Shown piece by piece: positions 50,201-62,200 of a DNA stretch of 64,000 bases. How positions within the stretch are numbered: position 1 is the first letter of the stretch; every line of letters starts with the position of its first letter. The stretch comes from Chelydra serpentina. Taxonomy: Eukaryota; Chordata; Testudines; Chelydridae. The notes under the pieces were generated by a model. That model searched no databases, had not been told where the DNA came from, and saw only the letters and a list, made by a program, of their open reading frames with translations. The stretch lies in assembly GCA_037349315.1 (NCBI GenBank), contig JBAIAC010000006.1:18077501-18141500 (forward strand). Direction: 5' to 3'. A program made the translations under genes and the position numbers.

Positions 50201-53200
50201 TAGTAGGGTGGTGAAGCACTGGAATGGGTTACCTAGGGAGGTGGTGGAATCTCCTTCCTTAGAGGTTTTTAAGGTCAGGCTTGACAAAGCCCTGGCTGGG
50301 ATGATCTAGTTGGGGTTGGTCCTGCTTTGAGCAGGGGGTTGGACTAGATGACCTCCTGAGGTCCCTTCCAACCCTGAGATTCTATGATTCTATGATTTTA
50401 TGATTCTTCAACAGTATTCTCTTATCTTGATGCTGCCCCATGGATGTTCCTCAGGCAGAATTGCTTTTAACACCAGTGACATTAACAAAGTTCAAGTACC
50501 TTGATTTCCTTTCATTTACATCAATGTAAAATCAGGATTAAATCTACTCAAGTCAGCAAAGTTACAAAGGTGTTCAATGCTTAGGCTAGAGGAAGATCAG
50601 ACTTAGTAGTAGACTATGGCCCGTAGAGGGCCAAATGCTTAGTGTTTACTCAGTTGTTAGATAAAACTACTATTGATATCAATGGGAGTTTATCCTGGAC
50701 AGAAAGAGCTCCACAATAGTACTATAATAATTTTCCTTCATCAGTGCATTCCCAAGGAAATCAATGGGATTTCAGAGCACTCAATAACTCAAGGGTCAAG
50801 TTCCTAGTTCCAAATAAACCCATTCTTTGTACCACCCAGAATTCCTTTTTCCAGTTTTAAATGCTATAATTGCTCCTGAAAAAGTTCCAGCCATAGTATA
50901 GCCAAACAGATGACATTCACATTTGCTACTATTTTGCTTTCACAGATACGATGGAAAGAAAGATGCAATGCTGGGAGGTGTCATTTCTATCCCTCGCCTA
51001 CGGACTGAACTTAGAACTGAAGCATTGCTTCATCATTCACTGAACAGGGTTTCTCTTCAGATGGACTCATCTGCAACAGCTTATGGGAACTCGATTTCAG
51101 AGAGAGTTGTCTTCCGATACGGTATGGGCATTTATCATGATGTAGAAACTTCACCCATATGTGAAAACCATATATGTAATCTCCTGTTGCATCCGTTATC
51201 TAGTACATCTCTGTACACAGTGAGCCATACAAGAGTAATGTGATTTTGTTAATTTTTATTCTTTACCTCCCCCCTCCCTTGAACTCATGATTTTCAGATA
51301 ATGAGAAGATTGAACTAGAGTGGAATTCTGGCACCAGCACGGCGGTGAAAAGGATGTCTGCCATCTTCCCTGTTGACTTTGCAGACTACCCGAAGGCTTT
51401 ACAGAAGCATGCCAATGAGCTGCTGGACCGGAAAGTTGCTAATACAGATATGACATTGCGGCACATTGTCTCACAATTCATCATGGTAAGTGTGAATATT
51501 TATTCTAAAAATATTACAGCTTGATCATGCAACCCCAAGTAGCAGTCCAACACATTTTACTGGGACTACTTGTGTAAATAATCACTAGTGTGTGTAAGAG
51601 TTGCAGTATCAGGTCCATGTGCTCCTCTCCAGAAAAGCACTCAATCGTGTGCTTGACTTTAAGCACATGGGTAGTCCCACTGGCTTAAAGCTAACACTTA
51701 TTTCATACTACTCTGGAAAACACATCCACTGTGTCATTGCAGGCAACCCGTACCTGGCTGCAGAAGGCATCCAAGGATGTTCCTTATGCCCAAACTTTAC
51801 AAGAGAAGCTAAATGGACTGCAGGAACTGAACATTCAGACAATGGGGCTGCCTGTTCTTACCATTCCAGAGGAACTCTTCCTGAAAAGGTAAACGGAAGA
51901 ATAAGAACAGTCACCACAGTGAACTGAAACTGGAAACTTGTTCATGTATTTCTTATTTAAAATACTATTGGACCTTGTTTAAGACAATAGCACATAATGA
52001 GCATAACAAAGTATTGTAAGAGCAGAGATATATAATTATGTTTACTAAATGGCATACATAGTTAATATGTAGGGGTTGATCCTCAGCTAGTGACATTTGC
52101 CATAGCTCCACAGAAGCCAATTTACACCAGCTGATGATCTGGCCCATCACATATAAATATATCATACACTCCATATCCCTTAGCAGAAAACGAATTGTTT
52201 TTCCTTAGGCTTTCTTTCACTGTGGTAACATGAAGCTCATATTAGGAACATTGCTTTCAGTCTATTTGTGGGCTGAATATGGGGTGGGAACCAAGTGATC
52301 TTTCTCCCATGGTCTTACCAACTATGCCCGTGATTATAATACTTGGTAATTCTGCTGCCCTACGCTACATTTTTGTTAACCATTTCAGATTCAGTGCCTC
52401 TGGCTTATTGGCCATTTCTTAAAAATCACAACTTTGTATTTGGGGTTCCATGACTTTCAGATTGCTCCTTGGTGCCATTCACTTCCATTCAACAGCACAC
52501 ATTCTGCCTAGCTAATCTAATTGTCTTGGAGTTTGCACCATACTCACCCCTGTGGCATCTGACTGCCATTTAGGACCATATCTTATATAACGTATTTTCT
52601 GATACCCTAAAGGTTCTAGTACATTTCCAATTCTTGTGCTTCACTAAAACTGTTTTGTAGACAGTCATATGTGCCAACGGAATTTGTCAATATTTTCTCC
52701 AATTTTGGAGTGGTCCTTATTGGCATGTAGAGAGCAACAAACTTAATCAAGTACAGCTGATACAATAATTCAATCCAAATAATGATTCTGAATATAGCCA
52801 TTTTTTACTGTTTGCAAATTATTTACGAATCAGTCTTGATTTCAGCAAATGTATCTATTATTTGTTAGTATTCACAGAAAAGTTTATGCAAACAATTTCA
52901 GCTTATGGGTGTTGGAAACTGTTCACTTTGACTATATGGTATTCATTATTTGTGCTGTGCAATGGATCATTGAATTATGAGTATTAATATTCTGGCAGCA
53001 CATAAAGATTCCAACCCTGGTTGTCCTAGCCACAGAGCACACATAAAATAGCAGACAGTCTCTGTCCCAAACATCATATAATCTGAAGCTAGGTTAGAGA
53101 AACAGATACAGACAAACAACAACAAAAAAGAACTTGCCAAAAGTACAGATCTTGTAAATTACAATGCAATTTCTTCTAATTTTTCCTCTATGCATAACAA

Positions 53201-56200
53201 TATCCCCCACTACCACCAAACTTCCCTATTTACAGCCACCAGTCAGAGTTTTTCACAGTCACATGGTATTGTTTCTGATACCTGATTGGATGGTTGTAAC
53301 TTTTTAAGAAAAAGAATAGCAGGTACTGAAAGATGAGTAATGAGTAGTGTATAATGATAAACACACTTTCCAGTATGAATTTTTGGATGAATAAATAATG
53401 TCTTCTAAAATTAATTACATATTGAGATGCATGCAAATAACCAGCAGCTATCATAGAATATAATAAATAAAATAATAATAATAATAATAATTAATAATGA
53501 AGCCCTTCATGTAACACTCTACAAACACATCACTTTTATTCACAAGAATATGAACAGATCCCTTTTTCTACTATTCCAAATAGCATATTGCATAAGTGTG
53601 GCAATGACATCAGAGAGGAAGGGCTTCAAATCAAGAGATGCCATTTGGAGCACTTAGGGCATTGTTCTGGGAGTTAGGAAAGTGGAGTCATTTTTATAAC
53701 TCTATTAGAATGTGAACTTGGTCAAAAGACTTTTTCTGTCTGTGCCTCGGTTTTCTCATTTATAAAATGCATATTATACCTTCATCACTCTGTCTCTGAC
53801 ACCCATTCCCATACCAACATCTCTGTTCATTAATGTTCATAAAGCAAATTAAGGCCCTCAAATGGCAGGTGTAAAGTATTAATTAGAGTAGAAAATCAGG
53901 AGCAAAATAAGAGTCTTGTGTTTAACTTCCTTGGAAAAAATAATTAGAGAAGCAACCAGCATGGTCTTGTCAATTTATCTTTGGGGGAAAAGATCTAGTC
54001 CCTGCCAGTGACATTTTATGTGGTGCTGGCCCACTTAATCTCTCAGTCTTCCTGTTTGTAAAATGGGGATATCAACACTTACATACCTATCTGCATAGAG
54101 GTTTAATTAGGGAATGTATGTGGAGTGCTGAGGTCCGACTAGATAATCATAATGGTTCTTTTTTCCCTTAAAATTAATGTATCATTATTATTAATAACTA
54201 CTACTTTGTGTGTTTCATAGAGTTTTACATAATGATAACAGTAGGTAATGTTTGTGTTACAGTGATGGCCGGATCAAATATATTTGGAACAAGGACAATG
54301 TTATAATTAACATCCCATTGCCATTTGGCGGAAGATCATCGCATGATATAAGGCTGCCAAAGACTGTAAAAACACCTCAGTTGGTAATGGAATCAATAGG
54401 AATAAATGTGCCATCTCAGGAGTACCGACTTCCACTATTTACTGTTCCAGAGACCTACCAACTTCGTGTGCCTTTACTGGGCACTTTAGAGGTCTCCACA
54501 AATGTATACAGCAATTATTACAACTGGTCTGCATCTTATACAGTGGCTAACACCACAGAGAATGTTTCCAGTATGAGAACTACTTATCTGATGAAAGCTG
54601 ATTCTGTTTTCGACCTACTTTCATACAATGTGCAAGGTAAGAATTTGTGTTAATAGTGTAACACCCTTAAATCTACTTTCTAAATGTCTATATTGTTATA
54701 TGTACCATGAAAAGCACATTTGTTTTCAAACTTTATTTAAAAAAATGTTTGAGTAAACTCAAATCTTTTCTTCTTTTTAAAATATGTAATATGAAGTTTA
54801 TTTAATTAGGTGCTAAAATAAATCCAGATAGTTTAATAAAAATCTCAGATCCAAGTTTTCAAAGGGACCCCCATGCAGCCTCTGCAGCCTTGATCCTGAA
54901 AACACTTAAGCATATGAATAGTCCCATAAGCTCAGTAGGAATCCTAAGTGCTTGCAGAATCAGAGCCTATATTAGTATTTACAATTATTTGTGCATGCAA
55001 TTCAGGAAGCTAGATCACAAACACTCATTTATGTGCACAAACAGTTTTGCACGCAAATATGCAGGTGCAGTTGTATTGCTATTATTATTGTTGTTAATTA
55101 TTTATACAGCACCATAATCTGTGTGTATGTGTGCCTATATGTATATATACAAAAACATATATGTATGTAAACAAAAACCTTGCCCTGAGGAAATCACAGC
55201 CCAAGGATCTGGTCTTGAAAGGAGCTAGATGCCACAAATTCCTATTGAATTAACTCAAACTCCTATTGAGAGGTCAATGGGTGCTCTAGACAGTTAGCTA
55301 CTCCAAGGATTAGGTCATGAAACTGGGATTTTCAAAGGAGCTAGGCACCTAAATCTAAATTTCAATGGGAGTTAGCTGCCTAACACCTTTAGACTTTTTT
55401 GAAAATCCCAGCATGAAGCACAATAAAGATGAAGACAATGAAAGAGATGTGTCATGAACACTATGATTTGGATGATTTGTTTGGCACATAGTTTGTTCAT
55501 TTCAAGTTTAAACAATGGTATGGCCTATTTCATTTTGTAGATTTATATGTAATATCACAATGAGAGTTAATGTAAAGGCTGTTTTTGAAAATGTAGCCCC
55601 AGATATCAAATATCCAGTATTAAAGAAATGTTTAGTATTTACTTTACCAAAACAGTGTTTGCTTTTTGAACAAAATAATATGCAATTCTGAAAGCTTAAT
55701 GATATACATAGTATATTATTTTGTCTTGGAAATGTAAGATATTTATTATACCTTTATATCTTTTGTCTTCCCCCTTCCCTATCTCCTATTCCAGGTTCTG
55801 GAGAAGCATTGTATGATCAGAATACATTTGATTGCACATATGAAAGTTCCCTACATCACAGACTCCTAGATTCAAATTTTAAATATATCAGGACAAACAA
55901 ATATGAACCTACTCTCACTGTAAAAGAGACCATTTCACTTACGGCATCTAGCGCTCTGGGCACTCAGCTCTCCTTTTCTACAAATACGGATTTCAGCCAG
56001 AAAAATAATCTGAATATCAACAAAGTACAAATGGAAGGGGAGCTAAGAGTTGCTTCAGCCTTTGCTAAAGGAATTTACACTCTCTCAAGCACCTATAACA
56101 AAAACAACCAGGAGTTAACTGGGAAATCCAATCTGACGTTTGACTCGTCCTACCTTCACGCTACCAACCAGATAACTGGCAAGCATACTGGTGATGTACT

Positions 56201-59200
56201 GTCAGTCACTTCAGTCTCTAATGTTCAGAGTGGTATTATAACAAACACAGCTTCACTGAAGTATGAAAAGAGCCAGCTGACTGTGACATCGGAAACAAAT
56301 GGAAGATACCAAAACCTTGCGGGTCACAACAAGTTTGAATTAATTTTGGCAAAGCAGATGGCTGCAGTTCGCTCTGAATGCCAAGCAACTTATGAAGAAC
56401 ATCGGTATTACACCCTCCTTTCAGGTTCCCTTAATTCCCAGGGTCTTGAACTAAATTGTGATGTTACTGTGAATGGTCAAAGAAACCGAGCAGCACATAA
56501 ATCTACATTAAGGATTAACCAGGATGGGTTGGCCAGCAGCGCAACCACAAACCTGCAGCTTAATCCACTAATGTTGCAGAAAGAAATGAATGCTAGAATT
56601 GATGCTTCTGGAGGTACCTTGGCAGTTACTGCTAAGGGACGCTATGGTAAGCACAATGCACAATTCAGTGTAGATGGAAGAATGGCCCTAACAGAAATAG
56701 CACTAGGAAGTGTATATCAGAGCACAATTCTGGGCATGGACAGCAAAAACGTCTTAAACTTTAGAGTTAATAGAGAAGGACTCAAGTTTTCAAATAACTT
56801 GATAGGATCATACAAGGAAATGAATCTTGAGCACGTGAATGAGCTGAACATTCCTGGCTTATCCTTAACATTTACTTCAAAATTAGACAATACCATCAGC
56901 TCTGACAAGTCCCACAGGCATTATTTTGACCTACAACTGCAGCCCTATTCCCTCACAGCTAAACTGAACAATGACTTAAAATACAGTGAAACTGATGTAA
57001 CCAACAAAGCACAGTTACGACTGGAGCCACTGAAGCTGACGCTGACTGGTAATGTGAGAGGATCCTACAGAACAGATGAAGTGAAACATACATACGCCAT
57101 CACTTATGCTGATCTGGCAGCAAATTTTAAAACAGACACAGCTGCAAAAATTCAAGGCACAGCACTCACCCACAAAATTAACCTGGATGTTGCAGGGCTT
57201 GCTTCCTCAATTACTATGAATACAAACTGTGATGCAAAATCCCTGCATTTCACCAATGTAGTACGTTCTGCTATGGCCCCATTTACTGTCACTGCTGATG
57301 TACACACCACTGGTGATGGGAGACTATTTGCTATGGGAGAACATACTGGACAACTGTACAGCAAATTCCTGTTTAAAGCAGAGCCCCTAGCTTTCACTTT
57401 CTCCCATGATTACAAAGGAGATACCAGCCACAGCCTAAGTACTGGAAAAAAATACACTACATTACTTGATAACAAAATCCGTATGCTTTTCACTCCATCA
57501 GAGCAGTCAAGTGCCTGGAAATTGAAGAGTCAAGTGAACAATAATGTATACACACAGGACCTCGGTGCTTACAATGATGCAGAAAAAGCTGGTGTGGAAC
57601 TTAGTGGACAAGCTTTAGCAGACCTCAGTATAATGGACTCACCAATTCAAGTACCATTAATGCAGGAACCAATTAATTTAATTGATGTTTTAGGTCTGAG
57701 GGATGCCGTGCAACAGCCTCAAGAATTCAGCATCTCTGGCTCTGTGAAATATGATAAGAACAAGGACGAGCATGTTATCAACCTGCCATTCCTAGAATAC
57801 CTGCCCGCTTACTTTGAACAAATCAGGGGTGCGATTCTATCCACACTGCAGTCTATACAAAGGTACTTTAAAAGCATAAATATAGATCATTATATGAGGA
57901 AATACAGGGCAACTATGGATAAGCTCCCACGGCAGGTTAATGACTACATGAACAAATTAGATTTCAAAAGCAAGGTTAACGGCATGAAAGAGAAATTGGT
58001 TGCTTTCACAAAGGACTATAGAATAACAGCTGATGATCTCCAAAGTGCACTGGAAAATGCCAGAATCAATTTGCAGGAAGCACTGTCTCAGCTGCAGATT
58101 TACCTGATACAAATTGAGCAACATATCAGATATAATTATGATCAGTATGACATTAGAACAGTTATTGAAAAACTGATTGACCAAATAGTTGAAAAAATGA
58201 AAGTTCTGGATCAACAGTATAAAATCAGTGCAACGATGATTAACACTATTCAAGACTTACAGTCCATTATTGCTCAGTATGACCCAAGCGAAATAGAAAG
58301 CAGTGCCAAAGCCTGGATTCAAAATATGGATGCTGAGTACAAAATCATAGCTCAGGTACAAGGAAAGCTAGAACAGCTCAAGAGTCAGATTCACAATATT
58401 GATGCCACACGTATTGCAGAAAATTTGAAACAACAGGTACAGGCTGTTGACATTGAAAAGCTTTTAGAAAAAATCAGGAGTTCATTACCAGTTCAAAAAA
58501 TGAATGAAATTATTGAGCAAATTAAAGATATTCTCCTAAATTTGATGGAGGATTATGAAGTTGCTGAGAAGATCAGTGCTTTCCGAGGCAAAATGCATGA
58601 CATAATCATGAAGTATGAGATTGACAAGCAGGCTCAGGTTCTAATGGACAGGATGATACAATTGTCTGACCAATATAAAGTGAAAGAAACTGTCCAAAAG
58701 CTAACGGTCTCCCTGAAAAAAATTGACATAAGATCATTCTTTGATAAAATTGTTAGTATTATTGATGATGCTGTCAAGCAAGTGCAAGCATTTGATTATC
58801 AGAAATTGATGAATGAAGTCAACAAGTTCCTTGACATGGTTATAAAACAGCTAAAGTATTTTGACTATAACCAGTTTGTAGATCAAACAAACAACAAAAT
58901 CCGGGAAATTACCCACAAAATCAATGATGAAATCAGAACCCTAGAACTCCCACAGAAAGCAGAAGCATTAAAACAATATATGAAGGAAGTCAATGCTGCG
59001 GTTTCAAAATTCATGGAACAATTAAGAGACACCAAGCTTACAGCCGTAATTGATTGGTTCAGGGACCTCCTAAATTCAGCAGCGTTTGCTGATCTGAAAA
59101 TCAAGCTAAATGAAAACCTGGAAGATCTACGAGACAGGATTTATCAAATGGACATTCCAAAAGAATGCCAGAGATATCTCCAGAAGGCAAGCCAGTTCTA

Positions 59201-62200
59201 CAATACCATTGTTGTGTATATTTCTGACCAATGGAACATTGCTTCTAAGAAGATTGCTCTTTTAGCTGAGCAGTATGATGTAAAAAACTGGGCTGAAAAA
59301 GTGAATGTGTTTGTTGAAACAGGTTTCAATGTTCCTGAAATCAGAACCGGCATAGTCAACATACCTGCCTTTGAAGTCAGTCTCCGAGCTCTCCGGGAAG
59401 CGACATTTGAAACACCAGATTTCATAGTTCCATTAACTGACCTGCATATCCCCTCTTATCAGATCCACATAAAGAAACTTAAAGACATACAAATTCCAGT
59501 CAGGTTCACTACCCCAGAATTTACTATTCTAAATACCTATAAGGTTCCTTCCTATACAATTGACCTGAATGAAATCAAACTGAAGATTGTGAAAACAATA
59601 GACCAAATGATGTCCAGTGAATTTCAGTTGCCAGTACCTGACATCTATTTTAGAGAACTAAAGATGAAAGATATGCTTTTTTCTGACATTTCTTTCCCAG
59701 AAATTCATATACCTGAGCCACAAATACCTGAATTCTTGATCCCTAAACTAAATCTAAATGAGTTTGAGCTTCCTAACATTCAGATACCAGAGTACCAGCT
59801 GCCACGTATTCCACACACAGTCACTGTCCCTACATTTGGCAAACTGTCTGGTGCTTTCAGAATAGCTTCTCCATTCTTCACACTGTCCACCCTTGCTGGC
59901 ATTCAGAACACTACAGCTTCCGTAAACAACCCAGAATTTGTAGCCACTGTTTCAGCTCAAGCAACATCCAGATTAGATTTCCTTGCTTTCACTGTGAACG
60001 CAGATGCACGCCTCTCAGCCCCTGAGATGCAGCAACTGATCCTTAAAGAAACCATGAAGGTCACCCATACACTCCTTAAAGTTGATCACAACAGTGAAGT
60101 GATATTTTTAGGGACTTCTGTACAGGGGAAAGCTGAAACTACTACAAGCTTACGTACTACAAAGAATTCGATAGACGTACACAACAACTTACTAGTCAAG
60201 CTACAGAGGAAAATTTTGATGCAGAGCAAGACAACATATACTCACAGACTGAACATTCCACAAGCTGATCTCTCCAGCCAGGCTGATCTGATGAATGACA
60301 TGATAACAGAGGTAGAAGCAGGACACATATCATTTACTTCCAGTGGTAAAGGAAACTGGAAATGGGCTTCTCCTGATTTCTCCGATGAAGGCACCCATGA
60401 CTCCCGTGCCACTTTTACGATTGAGGGACCCTTTATTGCATTTGCTGCCGAAAACAGGATAAATGATAAATACTTGAAAATCAACCAGAAAGTGAATTAT
60501 GAATGTGGTCTCCTAAATTATGCAACACTTCAGCTTCAGTCTGAAGTTGAGTCGCAGCACGTGGGTCGTAGCAGTTTAAGTGTACAAGGCACTGGGCAGC
60601 TTGCAACAATGAAAGTAGAAATAAAAGGAAATCATGTGGCGAAGCTCAATGGGAGAGTTGCTGGAACCATAAATAATACCGTTGCCTTTTTGGTGCAACC
60701 CTTTGAAGTTAGCATATTAACAAACAATGATGGAAATGTGAAAGTTAGTTTTCCATTTAAGCTGACTGGCAAAATTGAATTTCTGAATAACTATGGTCTG
60801 GTGCTCAGTTCCTCTGTTCAGCAAGTCCACTGGCAAGCTAGTGGCAGGTTCAATCAGTACAAATATTCCCACAGCATGTCTGCTGGGAACACTGAAGACA
60901 GGATTGAAGCTCATGTGGGAATGAATGGTGAAGCCAACCTGGACTTCCTAAATATTCCTTTATCAATTCCTGAACTTTACATTCCTTATGTTGGAATCAA
61001 AACGTCTCAGATGATGAAAGGGTATTCACTGTGGGAACAGACAGGCCTGAAGGATTTATTGAAGACTACAAAGCAATCATTTGATTTAAATCTGAATGCC
61101 CAATATAAGAAGAACAAAGACATGCACTCACTCCCACTTCCCTTAAAAGAAGTGCATGAAGCAATTAATCAGTACATCATCTTCTTCAATAGACATTTTG
61201 AGAAAGGAAGGGACAATGCATTAGATTTTCTCACCAGTTCATATAACAAAGCCAAGATAGAATTTGACAAATATAAAGTAGAAACTTCATTCAACAAACT
61301 ACCACGGACTTTCAGGATTCCTGGCTATACCGTTCCCATTGTGAACATCGAGGTGTCTCCCTTTACAGCAGAGCTGCCAGCATTTGGTTATGTGATCCCC
61401 AAAGAAATAAGCACAACAGGCTTCACCATCCCACTTATTGGATTTTCGGTACCGTCTTACACATTAGTCCTACCGTCGCTGGAGATGCCGGTCCTTCATG
61501 TCCCCAAAGATCTGCGCACACTTACGCTTCCTAAATTCACAGTGCACAGCCCATCAAACCATATCTTGATTCCTGCCTTGGGAAACATTACCTATGACTT
61601 TTCATTTAAATCCAGTGTGATTACCTTGAATACAAATGTTGGGCTTTTCAACCAGTCCGATGTTGTTGCTCGCTTCAGTTCCTCGTCTTCTTCTGTCATT
61701 GATGCACTGCAGTTTAATTTAGATGCTACAACAAGCCTGACGAGGAAAAGGGGTTTGAAACTGGCCACAGCATTGTCCCTGAGTAATAATAAATTTGTGG
61801 AAGGAAAGCATGACAGCACTGTTAGCCTCACAAAGCGGAACATGGACGCTTCAGTGACAACAAATGCAAAGATCAACATACCAATTTTTAAAATGAATTT
61901 CAAGCAAGAGCTTACAGGAAACACTAAGTCCAAGCCTACTGTTTCCTCAGCAATTAATTTAAATTATGATTTTGATACTCTCAGATATGGTGCCAGTGCT
62001 AAAGGTGTAGTTGATCACAAACTTACTCTAGAAAGTCTTACATCTTACATTTCTGTAGAGACAGCAACAAAAGGAAACATCAATGGAATGTTATACACCC
62101 GAAATCCATTTTCTGGGATGCTAATCCATGAAGCAAATACCTACCTGAACTCTAATGGAGCTCGCTCCTCAGTCAAGCTGGAGGCTAACTCTAAAGCAGA

